Of a DNA stretch of 64,000 bases, positions 45,094 through 54,073 are shown piece by piece. The position numbers and the translations under genes were made by a program. Under the pieces are notes generated by a model. It ran no database searches and was not told where the DNA came from. It worked only from the letters and a program-made list of their open reading frames with translations. How positions within the stretch are numbered: the first letter of the stretch is position 1; each line of letters starts with the position of its first letter. Source of the stretch: Comamonas sp. 26 (GTDB lineage: Bacteria; Pseudomonadota; Gammaproteobacteria; Burkholderiales; Burkholderiaceae_C); the NCBI RefSeq assembly GCF_002754475.1, contig NZ_PEFL01000001.1, forward strand, positions 496,001 to 560,000. Direction: 5' to 3'.

Positions 45094-46056
45094 GTGCTGT
45101 ACAAGCGCAACCCCCAACTCAACAAGAATGGCGAGCTGATTCACCTGCTCTCCACCGAAGGCCTGTCCAAGGACATCCTGACCCAGATTCTCGACACGGC
45201 CGGCAACTTCGTCAGCGTCAACGACCGCGAAGTCAAGAAAGTGCCGTTGCTGCGCGGCAAGAGCGTGTTCAACTTGTTCTTCGAGAACAGCACCCGCACC
45301 CGCACCACGTTTGAAATTGCGGCCAAGCGCTTGAGCGCAGACGTGTTCAATCTGGACATCGCCCGCAGCTCGGCCAGTAAGGGCGAGACCTTGCTGGACA
45401 CCATCGACAACCTCTCGGCCATGGCCGCTGACATCTTTGTCGTGCGCCACAGCGAATCGGGTGCGCCTTATCTCATCGCCAAGCATGTGGCGCCCCATGT
45501 CCACGTGGTCAACGCCGGTGACGGCCGCCACGCACACCCCACGCAGGGTTTGCTGGACATGTACACCATCCGTCACTACAAGAAGGATTTCTCCAACCTT
45601 CGCGTGGCGATCGTGGGCGACGTGCTGCATTCGCGTGTGGCGCGTTCCGACATTCACGCCCTGACCACGCTGGGCGCTGCCGAAGTGCGCGTGGTCGGCC
45701 CCCGCACACTGGTCCCCTCCGACATGGCCAGCATGGGCGTGCGCGTCTTCCACAACCTGGAAGAGGGCATCAAGGACTGCGACGTCATCATCATGCTGCG
45801 CCTGCAGAACGAACGCATGAGCGGTGCATTGCTGCCATCGAGCCAGGAATACTTCAAGAGCTTCGGCCTTACCGAAAAGCGCCTGGAACTGGCCAAGCCC
45901 GATGCCATCGTCATGCACCCCGGCCCCATCAACCGCGGCGTGGAGATCGACTCCGCCGTGGTGGACGGCCCGCAGGCCGTGATTCTGTCGCAAGTCACCT
46001 TTGGTATTGCCGTTCGCATGGCCGTGATGTCCATCGTTGCTGGCAACGAGGCCTGA
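45094..46056 (+). CDS. pyrB: Aspartate carbamoyltransferase catalytic subunit
   Basis: The 320-residue protein has the carbamoyl-phosphate loop [12 protein letters not shown], the second loop [23 protein letters not shown], and the aspartate-binding region MLRLQNERM with [12 protein letters not shown]. It starts pyrimidine synthesis. The start is GTG at 45094, two bases after the pyrR stop, with AAGAGG seven bases ahead; the frame is open far upstream but runs inside pyrR. No pyrI is seen, consistent with the PyrB-PyrC' type of enzyme. Confidence 0.96.
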   Translation: MLYKRNPQLNKNGELIHLLSTEGLSKDILTQILDTAGNFVSVNDREVKKVPLLRGKSVFNLFFENSTRTRTTFEIAAKRLSADVFNLDIARSSASKGETLLDTIDNLSAMAADIFVVRHSESGAPYLIAKHVAPHVHVVNAGDGRHAHPTQGLLDMYTIRHYKKDFSNLRVAIVGDVLHSRVARSDIHALTTLGAAEVRVVGPRTLVPSDMASMGVRVFHNLEEGIKDCDVIIMLRLQNERMSGALLPSSQEYFKSFGLTEKRLELAKPDAIVMHPGPINRGVEIDSAVVDGPQAVILSQVTFGIAVRMAVMSIVAGNEA

Positions 46057-46063
46057 TCCTGTT

Positions 46064-46103
46064 TTTATAGCTGCCAGCGCTTTATTGATAAGCGCTAGCA
46101 GTC
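46064..46103 (+). repeat. Dispersed intergenic repeat, family 1 (copy e)
   Basis: The clearest copy: CTGCCAGCGCT (46071-46081) pairs with AGCGCTAGCAG (46091-46101) around TTATTGATA. It lies between pyrB and pyrC' inside an operon, so it is not a simple terminator there. Confidence 0.65.
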
Positions 46104-46119
46104 AATTTGGTGCCAAACC

Positions 46120-47412
46120 ATGAAAATTCTGATTCGCAATGGCCGGGTGATGGACCCGGCAAGCGGTTTCGACCAGCAGGCCGATATCGCCATCGACGGC
46201 AACAAAATTGCAGCCATCGGCTCCGCACCCGATGGTTTTGTGGCCGAGCGTGAAATCGATGCCAAGGGCTGCTGGGTGCTGCCCGGCCTGGTCGACTTGG
46301 CCGTGCGCTTGCGCGAGCCTGGCCACGAGCACGAAGGCATGCTGCAGTCCGAAATGGCCGCTGCCGCTGCCGGTGGCGTTACTAGCCTGGTTTGCCTGCC
46401 CGATACCGACCCCGTGCTCGACGAGCAAGGTCTGGTCGAAATGCTCAAGTTCCGTGCCGAGAAGCAGCACAAGTCCCGCCTGTTCCCCATGGGCGCGCTA
46501 ACGGTGGGACTCAAGGGCGAGACGCTGACCGAAATGGCCGAGCTGACCGAGTCCGGCTGCGTGGCATTTGGTCAGGCGGATGTGCCGCTGCCCAATATCC
46601 AGACGCTGCAACGCGCCATGTCGTACGCCAACACCTTTGGCTACGCTGTGTGGCTACGCCCACAAGACAAGGATCTGGGCAAGGGCGTGGCGGCCAGCGG
46701 CGCTCTGGCGACCCGCATGGGCCTATCTGGCGTGCCCGTGGCGGCAGAGACGATTGCACTGCACACCATTTTTGAGCTGATTCGCGGCTCGCAAACCCGC
46801 GTTCACCTGTGCCGTCTGGCCAGCGCCGCCGGTGTGGAGCTGGTGCGCCGCGCCAAGGCCGAGGGCCTGAATGTCACGGCCGACGTGTCCATCAATTCGC
46901 TGCTGCTGACCGAAACCGATATCGGCTTCTTCGACAGCAGCGCCCGCCTGACCCCACCGCTGCGCCAGCAGCGCGACCGCGACGCGTTGAGTGCTGCGCT
47001 GGCCGACGGCACGATTGATGCGCTGGTGTCTGACCACACTCCTGTGGATGAAGACGCCAAGGTCCTGCCTTTTGCCGAAGCCGAACCCGGTGCCACCGGT
47101 GTGGAGCTGCTGCTGTCTATCGCCGTGAAGTGGAGCCGCGAGCACAACGTGCCTCTGAACCGCGCGCTGGCCGCCATCACGACCTCTCCTGTGGCGGTGC
47201 TGGGCAGCGCTCTGGGCGAGCAGCAATCGCAGCTGGGCCAGCTGAGCGTGGGCGGCGTTGCCGACCTGTGCATTGTGAACCCTGATGCGGAGTGGACTGT
47301 TGAGCCCAAAGCTTTGGCCAGCCAAGGCAAGAGCACGCCGTTTACCGGCTACGAGCTGCCTGCGCGCGTGGTAACGACTATCGTTGATGGCGCTGTCGCC
47401 TATCAACGATAG
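46120..47412 (+). CDS. pyrC': Dihydroorotase-like protein PyrC', metal ligands lost
   Basis: The 430-residue protein has the amidohydrolase barrel of class I dihydroorotases (GCWVLPGLVDLAVRLREPGHE, PPLRQQRDRDAL, VSDHTP). The metal site is destroyed. The HxH of the first strand reads AVR. The HICHVS motif reads HLCRLAS. The PHH motif after TAEV reads INS. The final DHAPH reads DHTPV. Family knowledge: such PyrC' (PyrX) subunits hold PyrB in an inactive-dihydroorotase complex in pseudomonads. A separate active dihydroorotase must exist elsewhere. Confidence 0.93.
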   Translation: MKILIRNGRVMDPASGFDQQADIAIDGNKIAAIGSAPDGFVAEREIDAKGCWVLPGLVDLAVRLREPGHEHEGMLQSEMAAAAAGGVTSLVCLPDTDPVLDEQGLVEMLKFRAEKQHKSRLFPMGALTVGLKGETLTEMAELTESGCVAFGQADVPLPNIQTLQRAMSYANTFGYAVWLRPQDKDLGKGVAASGALATRMGLSGVPVAAETIALHTIFELIRGSQTRVHLCRLASAAGVELVRRAKAEGLNVTADVSINSLLLTETDIGFFDSSARLTPPLRQQRDRDALSAALADGTIDALVSDHTPVDEDAKVLPFAEAEPGATGVELLLSIAVKWSREHNVPLNRALAAITTSPVAVLGSALGEQQSQLGQLSVGGVADLCIVNPDAEWTVEPKALASQGKSTPFTGYELPARVVTTIVDGAVAYQR

Positions 47413-47420
47413 GCTCCCCA

Positions 47421-47512
47421 TGAGCGGCTTTGCCGCTTCCCCCTCTCTCGATGCATTGCATCGGGAGGGGGACGACACCCTCGGTGCGCGGCGGCGCTTC
47501 CTCGGTGTCTCT
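47421..47512 (+). repeat. Dispersed intergenic repeat, family 2 (copy 2)
   Basis: TGAGCGGCTTTGCCGCTTCC, CCCCTC, GGAGGGGGACGACACCCTCG, GCGGCGCTTCCTCGGTGTCTC match the family in order. In the middle it carries a nested palindrome CGATGC-att-GCATCG between CCCCTC and GAGGGG. It begins nine bases past the pyrC' stop. Confidence 0.7.
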
Positions 47513-47599
47513 GACTTTGCATTGCGCCAGTCTTAGGCACTTGCCGGTATCAAGTTGGTGCAACTTGTGCGGGGCGAGTCGCTACACTCTTTGAGAATC

Positions 47600-48361
47600 A
47601 TGGCAAACGGCTTGCACAAAATCAAAACCAGCCTGCGCGCTGTGTGGCGCTGCATGCGACTGCTGGCCCATGTGGGCAAGGGCGCATGGGTTGTGGCGTT
47701 CCGCTTTCCTCAGTTGCATCATCTGCAGCAGCATGAGCTGGTGCAGGCCTGGGCTGCAGCCCTGCTGGTTCGCGCAGGCGTGCAGCTGGAGGTCAAAGGC
47801 CGGCCGCCCGCTAAAGGCCCGGTGCTCATGGTCAGCAACCATATCTCCTGGCTTGATATTCCGCTGCTGCATGCAGCGCGCCATTGCCGCTTCATCTCCA
47901 AGTCTGATGTGAAGGGCTGGCCCATCATTGGCACGCTGGCCACGGCGGCCGGCACCCTCTACATCCAGCGCAGCTCGCGCCGCGATGCCATGCGCATGAT
48001 CACCGCCATGGCCGATGCTTTCAAGCGTGGCGAAATCCTGGCCGTCTTTCCTGAAGGCACCACGGGCGACGGTCGCAGCCTGCTCTCGTTTCACTCCAAC
48101 CTGCTTGAGGCCGCTGTGCAATGCGATGCGCCAGTGCAGCCAGTGGGCCTGCGCTTTGTGGATGGCAAGACGGGTGAAACCAGCTACGCCGCGACCTATG
48201 TGGGCGATGAAACCCTGCTCGGCTCCATCTGGCGCGTGCTCAGCGCGGACCATCTGCAAGCCGTGGTGCATTACGGTGAGCTGCAAAGCGCAGACGGCCG
48301 TGATCGCCGCAGCTGGGCCAAGGATTTGCATGCTGAGGTTGATCGGCTGCGCAAGAGTTGA
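47600..48361 (+). CDS. plsC: 1-acyl-sn-glycerol-3-phosphate acyltransferase
   Basis: The 253-residue protein has the acyltransferase motifs: H81-x4-D86 in NHISWLD, the KSD/GWPIIG block, and FPEGTT. It adds the second acyl chain to make phosphatidate. The ATG at 47600 starts a short amphipathic N-terminus; the longer frame to 47555 has no support. It follows pyrC' after a family 2 repeat, probably with its own promoter. Confidence 0.9.
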   Translation: MANGLHKIKTSLRAVWRCMRLLAHVGKGAWVVAFRFPQLHHLQQHELVQAWAAALLVRAGVQLEVKGRPPAKGPVLMVSNHISWLDIPLLHAARHCRFISKSDVKGWPIIGTLATAAGTLYIQRSSRRDAMRMITAMADAFKRGEILAVFPEGTTGDGRSLLSFHSNLLEAAVQCDAPVQPVGLRFVDGKTGETSYAATYVGDETLLGSIWRVLSADHLQAVVHYGELQSADGRDRRSWAKDLHAEVDRLRKS

Positions 48362-48376
48362 GAGCTGTTTCCAAGA

Positions 48377-48403
48377 AAAAACGCAGCCCAGGAGCTGCGT
48401 TTT
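48377..48403. terminator. Bidirectional terminator, plsC and Bug gene
   Basis: AAAAACGCAGC and GCTGCGTTTTG form a 7-bp GC-rich stem with A and T runs, between convergent genes. Confidence 0.85.
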
Positions 48404-48422
48404 GTTTGGTGGACGGGCAGCC

Positions 48423-49433
48423 TCAGAGAGTCATCTTGCTATCGATAATCACCTTGCGCCAGCGTGCCAGGTCCTTGTTGATCAGGTCGGCAAACACTTT
48501 CGGCGTGCTGGGCATGGGCTGAGCGCCTTCGTTTTGCAGGCGCTCCAGAATGGCCGGACTTTTAAGTGAAGCATTAATCTGCTGATTGATCTTGGCCACC
48601 ACATCGGTCGGCATGTTGGCGGGGCCGACGACTCCATACCACTGGTCTGCTTCAAAGCCGGGCAGACCCGCTTCAGCCACCGTGGATACATTCGGCAGAG
48701 CCGCGATACGCTGTGGCGATGACACGGCAATCGCCTTGATCTGCCCGGCACGAATTTGCGCCAGCACTGCCGGTATGCCCGTGAACAAAGCCTGTACCTG
48801 GCCCGCAACCAGATCATTGACGGCAGGGGCTGTGCCTTTATAGGGAACATGCTGCATCTTGAGCCCTGCTTGCAGGCTCAGATAGGCCATGGTCATGTGC
48901 GCGGCACTGCCGTTGCCGCCCGAGCTGAAATTCACCGCTCCGGGGTTGGCTTTGACGTAGCTGATGAACGATGCCAGATCAGTGACCGGCAGCGAGGGGT
49001 GAACCACCAGCACATTGGGCACGCGCGCCACCCAGGCCAGCGGCGTGAAGCTCTTGATGGGGTCGTAGGGCAGCTTGGGGTACAGCGTGGGGGTGATGGC
49101 CAGCGTGCCCACATGCCCCATCAGCAGGGTGTAGCCATCTGAGCTGGCCTTGGCCACGCGATCGGCGCCAATGCTGCCACCTGCGCCAGCCACATTCTCT
49201 GGCACCACGCTCTGACCCCATGCCGTGGTGAGCTCATGGCCGATGGCGCGCCCCAGAATGTCTGCCGAGCCTCCGGGAGTGAACGGGATGACCATGCGTA
49301 TGGCCTTGCTGGGGTATTTCGTCTCTTGCGCAAGTGCAGAGCCAGCGAATCCGCTCAATGCGGTGGCTGTGGCCCATTGACTCCATTGGCGGCGGCTCAG
49401 AGTGAGTTGAATTGGTGCTTGAGAATCAGGCAT
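48423..49433 (-). CDS. Bug-family (TctC-type) receptor with twin-Arg-like leader
   Basis: The 336-residue protein has the family motifs YPSKAIRMVIPFTPGGSADI and GAGGSIGADRVAKA, and YKGTAPAVNDLVAGQVQALF. The leader is LTLSRRQWSQWATATALSGFAGSALAQ, which carries SRRQW before the hydrophobic part and may be a Tat-type signal (inference). It is an orphan receptor, third in the window, between plsC and an ArsC-like gene. Confidence 0.9.
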   Translation of the reverse strand: MPDSQAPIQLTLSRRQWSQWATATALSGFAGSALAQETKYPSKAIRMVIPFTPGGSADILGRAIGHELTTAWGQSVVPENVAGAGGSIGADRVAKASSDGYTLLMGHVGTLAITPTLYPKLPYDPIKSFTPLAWVARVPNVLVVHPSLPVTDLASFISYVKANPGAVNFSSGGNGSAAHMTMAYLSLQAGLKMQHVPYKGTAPAVNDLVAGQVQALFTGIPAVLAQIRAGQIKAIAVSSPQRIAALPNVSTVAEAGLPGFEADQWYGVVGPANMPTDVVAKINQQINASLKSPAILERLQNEGAQPMPSTPKVFADLINKDLARWRKVIIDSKMTL

Positions 49434-49575
49434 GTTGTCTCCTTATTGTGTTTTCAGGCATTTTTCAATCAGTCTATGGGAACAGCTGCACACGTGGTTC
49501 TGGCCTGGGCGGCATAGCAGCTATGCAGACCTTGCCGGAGCACAAGCTCATGCGCAGGCTCGCTAAACTGCAGCC

Positions 49576-49956
49576 ATGACAACAAGCACTGAAACCCCTG
49601 TGAATCGCCCCGATATCACCATCTTTCACAACAACCGTTGCAGCAATTCGCGCGGTGCGCTGACGCTGCTGCGCGAGCATGGCATTGAGCCCAATGTCGT
49701 GGATTACATTGCCACACCGCTCACGGCGCCTGAACTGTCCGAGCTGGTGGCGCATCTGGGTGTGCCGGTGCGAGATTTGCTGCGCAGCAAAGAAGCGCAG
49801 TTCAAAGAGCTGGGGCTGGACAACGCTGCTGTCAGCGATGTGCAACTGATCCAGGCCGTGGCTGCGCACCCGGTTTTGCTCAACCGCCCGATTGTGGTGA
49901 CGCCCAAGGGGGCCAAGCTTTGCCGCCCGCCAGAACTGGTGCTGGAGTTGATCTGA
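49576..49956 (+). CDS. arsC: ArsC/Spx-family thioredoxin-fold protein (arsenate reductase-like)
   Basis: The 126-residue protein has the active-site Cys22 in HNNRCSNSR and the conserved RPIVVTPKGAKLCRPPE block. These match glutaredoxin-linked arsenate reductases. No arsR, arsB or acr3 gene is near, so an arsenic role is not shown by context, and a YffB-like redox role is possible. Confidence 0.83.
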   Translation: MTTSTETPVNRPDITIFHNNRCSNSRGALTLLREHGIEPNVVDYIATPLTAPELSELVAHLGVPVRDLLRSKEAQFKELGLDNAAVSDVQLIQAVAAHPVLLNRPIVVTPKGAKLCRPPELVLELI

Positions 49957-49975
49957 GATTGGCAAGGTTCAGTTG

Positions 49976-50030
49976 AAAATAAGCTGAAGCCCTTTGCAGA
50001 TAATCGAAAGTAGCTTCTGATTTAGTAGCG
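49976..50030 (+). repeat. Dispersed intergenic repeat, family 1 (degenerate copy g)
   Basis: ATAAGCTGAAGCCCTTTGCAGATAA, GTAGCTTCTGATTT follows the family's word order with several changes. It lies in the arsC-degP space, just before the family 3 element. Confidence 0.35.
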
Positions 50031-50054
50031 TTTTGCAAATATCGACGGCCTAAG

Positions 50055-50180
50055 AGTCGCTAACACCACCCTTGATACGTCGTTATTTCGCCTTGCCGTA
50101 CGCTTGTACTGCCTGCGGCTTCATGCCTCGTCTCAACCGCAAATCTGCGATTTGCTGGGTGGTGTTATCACCTCTAAGTC
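50055..50180 (+). repeat. Structured dispersed repeat, family 3 (copy B)
   Basis: Perfect 11-bp outer arms TAACACCACCC (50061-50071) and GGGTGGTGTTA (50157-50167). Inside are GTAC-GCTT-GTAC and a hairpin GCAAATC-TGC-GATTTGC (50139-50155). The interior aligns with 25087-25188 over about 90 bases (shared words: ACTGCCT, GCCTCGTCT, AACCGC, AATCTG), while all three stems differ by paired changes. It ends about 70 bases before degP. Confidence 0.7.
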
Positions 50181-50250
50181 TGGCCTAAGTCTTGACGTTC
50201 AAACTTCCCTTCAACAGGCACCGATACGGTGTTTATTTGAAAGGATTGCC

Positions 50251-51792
50251 ATGAACACGATTTTGTCTACTCCCCGTCGATTGGTAATGGCTCTGGTCGC
50301 TGCCGGTGCGATTGGTGCACTGGGTGCGACTGGTGCCGGTCTGGTGGGTACGCGCAGCGCAGCACAGGCGCAAGCTACTCAGGCTACAGTGTCTGCACAG
50401 CCTGCAGCGCTTAATCTGCCTGCGGTCAATGCTCCTAATTTTGCAGATATCACGGCGCGCAATGGTGCGGCCGTGGTCAACATCAGCGTGGTCGGCTCTT
50501 CGCGTTCCATGCGTGAGGAAGAGGGCGATCAAACCAGCGAGCGTCAGCAGCAGGGTCAGGGCATCAGCCCCGATGATCCCTTCTTTGAATTCTTCCGCCA
50601 GTTCGGCATGCCCGGCGGCCCTGGCTCTCGCGGCATAGGTCCACGTGCGCAGCAGCCTGATACGCCCATGCGTGGCGAAGGCTCAGGCTTTATCGTCTCC
50701 AGCGATGGGGTGATTTTGACCAATGCACACGTGGTGCATGGCGCCAAAGAGGTGACGGTCAAGCTCAACGACCGGCGCGAATTCAATGCCAAGGTGCTGG
50801 GGGCTGATCCCAAGACCGACGTGGCCGTGCTCAAGATTGATGCCAAGAACCTACCCACGGTCAAACTGGGGCAGACCAGCCAGTTGCGCGTGGGTGACTG
50901 GGTGCTGGCCATCGGCTCGCCATTCGGCTTTGAAAACAGCGTGACAGCTGGCGTGGTCAGCGCCAAGGGCCGTTCGCTGCCTGATGATTCTTTTGTGCCT
51001 TTCCTGCAGACCGACGTGGCCATCAACCCCGGTAACTCGGGTGGCCCGCTGTTCAATGCGCAGGGCGAGGTGGTCGGTATCAATAGCCAGATCTACACCC
51101 GCTCGGGCGGATATCAGGGCGTTTCCTTTGCCATCCCGATCGAGGTGGCAACCCGCGTGCAGCAACAGATTCAGGCTACGGGCAAGGCGCAGCATGCCAA
51201 GCTGGGCGTGAGCGTCCAAGAGGTCAATCAGGCCTTTGCCGATTCCTTCAAGCTGGACAAGCCTGAAGGTGCACTGGTCGCCAGTGTTGAAAAGAACGGC
51301 CCGGCCGCCAAAGCGGGGCTTGAGCCCGGCGATGTGGTGCGCAAGGTGGATGGCCAACCCATTGTGGGGTCGGGCGATTTGCCCGCTGTGATCGGTCAGT
51401 CCATGCCCGGCCAGAAGGTGACGCTGGAGGTCTGGCGCAAGGGTGAAGCCAAAACCCTGAACGCGACCTTGGGCGATGCCAGCGAGAAGGCCGTCAAGAC
51501 CGCCAAGGCCGCCGCAGATGAAGGCCACGGCAAGCTGGGTCTGGCTTTGCGCCCCCTGCAGCCTGAAGAGAAAAAGCAGATCGGTGTCGATGCCGGTTTG
51601 CTGGTAGCTCAGGCCAGCGGCCCTGCTGCAGCGGCAGGCATTACCGAAGGGGATGTGTTGCTGTCCATCAACGGCGTGGCGGCTGGTGATGTGGATGCGG
51701 TGCGTGCGGCAGTGGCCAAGGCCGACAAGACCGTTGCAGTGCTTATCTGGCGTGATGGCAACAAGATTTTTGTGCCGGTACGACTGGGTTAA
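50251..51792 (+). CDS. degP: DegP/MucD-type periplasmic serine protease
   Basis: The 513-residue protein has a signal peptide (about 1-42), a trypsin-like domain with triad H160 (TNAHVVHG), D190 (KTDVAVLKID) and S263 (NPGNSGGPLF), and two PDZ domains (about 300-390 and 415-510). It degrades or refolds damaged envelope proteins. The ATG at 50251 has AAGGA seven bases ahead. It is followed by a terminator, so it is probably a single gene. Confidence 0.95.
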   Translation: MNTILSTPRRLVMALVAAGAIGALGATGAGLVGTRSAAQAQATQATVSAQPAALNLPAVNAPNFADITARNGAAVVNISVVGSSRSMREEEGDQTSERQQQGQGISPDDPFFEFFRQFGMPGGPGSRGIGPRAQQPDTPMRGEGSGFIVSSDGVILTNAHVVHGAKEVTVKLNDRREFNAKVLGADPKTDVAVLKIDAKNLPTVKLGQTSQLRVGDWVLAIGSPFGFENSVTAGVVSAKGRSLPDDSFVPFLQTDVAINPGNSGGPLFNAQGEVVGINSQIYTRSGGYQGVSFAIPIEVATRVQQQIQATGKAQHAKLGVSVQEVNQAFADSFKLDKPEGALVASVEKNGPAAKAGLEPGDVVRKVDGQPIVGSGDLPAVIGQSMPGQKVTLEVWRKGEAKTLNATLGDASEKAVKTAKAAADEGHGKLGLALRPLQPEEKKQIGVDAGLLVAQASGPAAAAGITEGDVLLSINGVAAGDVDAVRAAVAKADKTVAVLIWRDGNKIFVPVRLG

Positions 51793-51811
51793 TTCATCAG
51801 CTTGGGTAGAT

Positions 51812-51848
51812 AAAACAGCACCTGTTTTCAGGTGCTGTTTTCTTTTTT
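51812..51848 (+). terminator. Terminator of degP
   Basis: AAAACAGCACCTG and CAGGTGCTGTTTT form a perfect 13-bp stem with a TTTT loop and then CTTTTTT. The 220 bases that follow, up to the next gene, are unusually AT-rich for this genome and hold a repeated GGCGAATC word but no clear promoter. Confidence 0.93.
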
Positions 51849-52069
51849 ATGTTTTATTGATTTAAAACAAAAGCAATTTGAATTGGTGGCGAATCAATGG
51901 ATTTCCCCATCACATTGACTTGTTTTGAGAGATGGCGAATCTTCAAGCATGTAATGTCAGAGGCTGTCGGTCCGACGCATCTATTTGCCTGATGCAAGGC
52001 CTTTGATGACGATTCGTGACCGCAATCAATCATGACGGCCCTCGGTGCAGGCGCTGCGGGGAGACTTCT

Positions 52070-53605
52070 TTGGAACAGCAACACAGTCTGCAGGTGCAAG
52101 GCCTGGGGGTGTCATATGGCCCGCGCGTCATTCTGGCGGAGGTGGATTTCGCGCTGCCAGCGCATGGCGTGACCGCGCTGCTGGGCCCTGCAGGCACGGG
52201 TAAATCCACACTGCTGCGCACACTTGCTGGGTTGAATACGCCCAACCCGCGTTTTCGCTGCTGGGGACAGGTGTCTTATGCTCAGCAGCCGCTGAACATG
52301 CCTTTGACGGCTGATGGCGCACAAGCCCTGCCGCGGCTGGTGCAGCAGCATGCCCGCCTGATGCGTGCCAACACGCTTGATGCGTTGATTGAAATGGCGC
52401 GCCAGACCGAGCAGCGATCGCCGCTGGAGTGGCGCAACTGGGTCACCGCACAGCTGCAAAACTACGGCTTTGCCGAGCTGGCGCAGGCGCTGGACAACCC
52501 CACCATGCTGCTGAGCAGTGTGCAGCAACGGGTGGTGGCCATCTTGCGCGAGGCATGGGCCAAACCGGCGGTGCTGATGGTGGACGAACCCACGGCGGAT
52601 CTGGAAGGCTACGAAGCCTTTTTGCTGCTCGATGTACTAAAGCAAATTGGTCAGCAAAGCAGCGTGCTGCTCGTCACGCATCAGCAGCAACACGCGCAGG
52701 CTGCAGCGCAACAGATGCTGCTGCTGGCTGGCGGCAGCATTCAAGAAGCCGCCAGCATGGCCGACTTTATGCACCGCCCCATCAGCGCTGCGGGCCAGCA
52801 ATTTTTGCGCAGTGGCAGTTGCGCTATGCCTATGCCCGGCACGCCGTTGCAAGAGCTGGCCGACGATGTACTGCCCCCGCCCCCTTTGCCAGTGGCTGCG
52901 CTGGCCGCCATTGCTGAATTTGCGCAGCAGCCGGTTGCAATGATGGAGTCTGTGGCGCAGGTTGAGGCAGTGCCTGAATTCGAGTTCGAACCCGTGGTGG
53001 CTCAAGCTGAATTACCGGATGCGAAGGATGCAGCGCCTGCACCAGCTTCCGCCTATCAGCCGCGCCCGATCAATGCAGCCGTGCTGATGGAAATGCAGCC
53101 CTTAGTGGCTGCTGAAAATGCCGTCGCTGCGAGTCGCGGCCCCAATGGCTTTGCCTGGCTGGTACCGGGTCGCCTTGCGGGAACACCCTGGCCGGGTGTG
53201 GTGCATGACATGGATATGGACCTCAAGGCGCTGAGCCGCTGCGGTGTGACCATGCTCATTACGCTGACGGAAAAGGACTTTCCGCAAGATGCTCTTGCCC
53301 GCCATGGGCTCAAGAATTTTCACCTGCCGGTCTACGACCATGAGTCGCCGACCGTCGCACAGGTACAGATGCTGCTGGCGCGTATGTCGGCGGCCATGCG
53401 CCGCGGCGAGGTACTGGCCGTGCACTGTCTGGCGGGACTGGGGCGTACCGGTACCGTGCTGGCCGCATGGATGGTGCGTGAAGGCCTGACCGCAGAAGAG
53501 GCTCTGCGCCGTGTGCGTTTGATTGACGCGCAATACGTGCAATCCGAAGCGCAGGAAGCCCTGCTCTATGAATACGAAAACGCGCTGCTGCTGAAGATGG
53601 GCTGA
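52070..53605 (+). CDS. ABC-type ATPase fused to a dual-specificity phosphatase
   Basis: About 511 residues. The N-terminal half (about 8-240) is an ABC ATPase: Walker A GPAGTGKST, a degenerate signature LLSSVQQRVV in place of LSGGQ, Walker B VLMVDEPTAD and an H-loop His in LLVTHQQ. An Ala/Pro/Glu-rich linker follows (about 280-360). The C-terminal half (about 365-511) is a dual-specificity-type phosphatase with the signature HCLAGLGRTG (C-x5-R) and a general-acid Asp likely in VYDHESP. No transmembrane segment or permease gene is near. The start is taken at TTG 52070, with GGGGAG six bases ahead; GTG 52016 is the alternative. Substrates are unknown. A small roadblock-like gene follows by 51 bases. 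Confidence 0.8.
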   Translation: MEQQHSLQVQGLGVSYGPRVILAEVDFALPAHGVTALLGPAGTGKSTLLRTLAGLNTPNPRFRCWGQVSYAQQPLNMPLTADGAQALPRLVQQHARLMRANTLDALIEMARQTEQRSPLEWRNWVTAQLQNYGFAELAQALDNPTMLLSSVQQRVVAILREAWAKPAVLMVDEPTADLEGYEAFLLLDVLKQIGQQSSVLLVTHQQQHAQAAAQQMLLLAGGSIQEAASMADFMHRPISAAGQQFLRSGSCAMPMPGTPLQELADDVLPPPPLPVAALAAIAEFAQQPVAMMESVAQVEAVPEFEFEPVVAQAELPDAKDAAPAPASAYQPRPINAAVLMEMQPLVAAENAVAASRGPNGFAWLVPGRLAGTPWPGVVHDMDMDLKALSRCGVTMLITLTEKDFPQDALARHGLKNFHLPVYDHESPTVAQVQMLLARMSAAMRRGEVLAVHCLAGLGRTGTVLAAWMVREGLTAEEALRRVRLIDAQYVQSEAQEALLYEYENALLLKMG

Positions 53606-53656
53606 TGCCCGAAGTGCCGCGCGCCGCTGAATTGAAATTAAAGAAGTGAGAAAACA

Positions 53657-54061
53657 ATGAGTTTGGATTCTGTATTGACACAGGCTGCGGCCTCTGTGCC
53701 TGAATGTCTGGCTGCTGGTTATGTGGATGCGGCCTCGGGCATGCTGCTGTCGATTCGCACCGTGGATTCGCATCCACGTGAAGTGATTGATCTGGTGGCT
53801 GCAGCCACGGCTGATTTGTTTAACGGCCCCAATGTGTCCATGATCGAGACGCTGTTCAAGCGCTCGCGCGGTATCAGCGATGACGGCCACCATTACTTTC
53901 AGGAAATCATCATCAACAGTGACAACCTGATCCACGTCTTTTTGCGCAGCAAGAACGTGACGGACTACGTGGCCGTCTTTGTCTGCCGCCGCACAGCAAA
54001 TCTGGGCATGGCGCTGACCAAGGCGCGTATGGCGATGCCGGGGATTGAAGCGGCGGTTTGA
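53657..54061 (+). CDS. Small roadblock/LC7-like protein
   Basis: The 134-residue protein is soluble with no signal. Its pattern (GYVDAASGMLLSIRTVDSH, a helix, DDGHHYFQEIIINSDNLIHVFLRSK, YVAVFVCRRTANLGMALTKAR) resembles roadblock/LC7 folds, which form dimers and regulate small GTPases or ATPases. The match is by shape and I cannot confirm the family. It follows the ABC-phosphatase fusion closely and is probably its partner (inference). Confidence 0.65.
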   Translation: MSLDSVLTQAAASVPECLAAGYVDAASGMLLSIRTVDSHPREVIDLVAAATADLFNGPNVSMIETLFKRSRGISDDGHHYFQEIIINSDNLIHVFLRSKNVTDYVAVFVCRRTANLGMALTKARMAMPGIEAAV

Positions 54062-54073
54062 ATTGACTATCCC

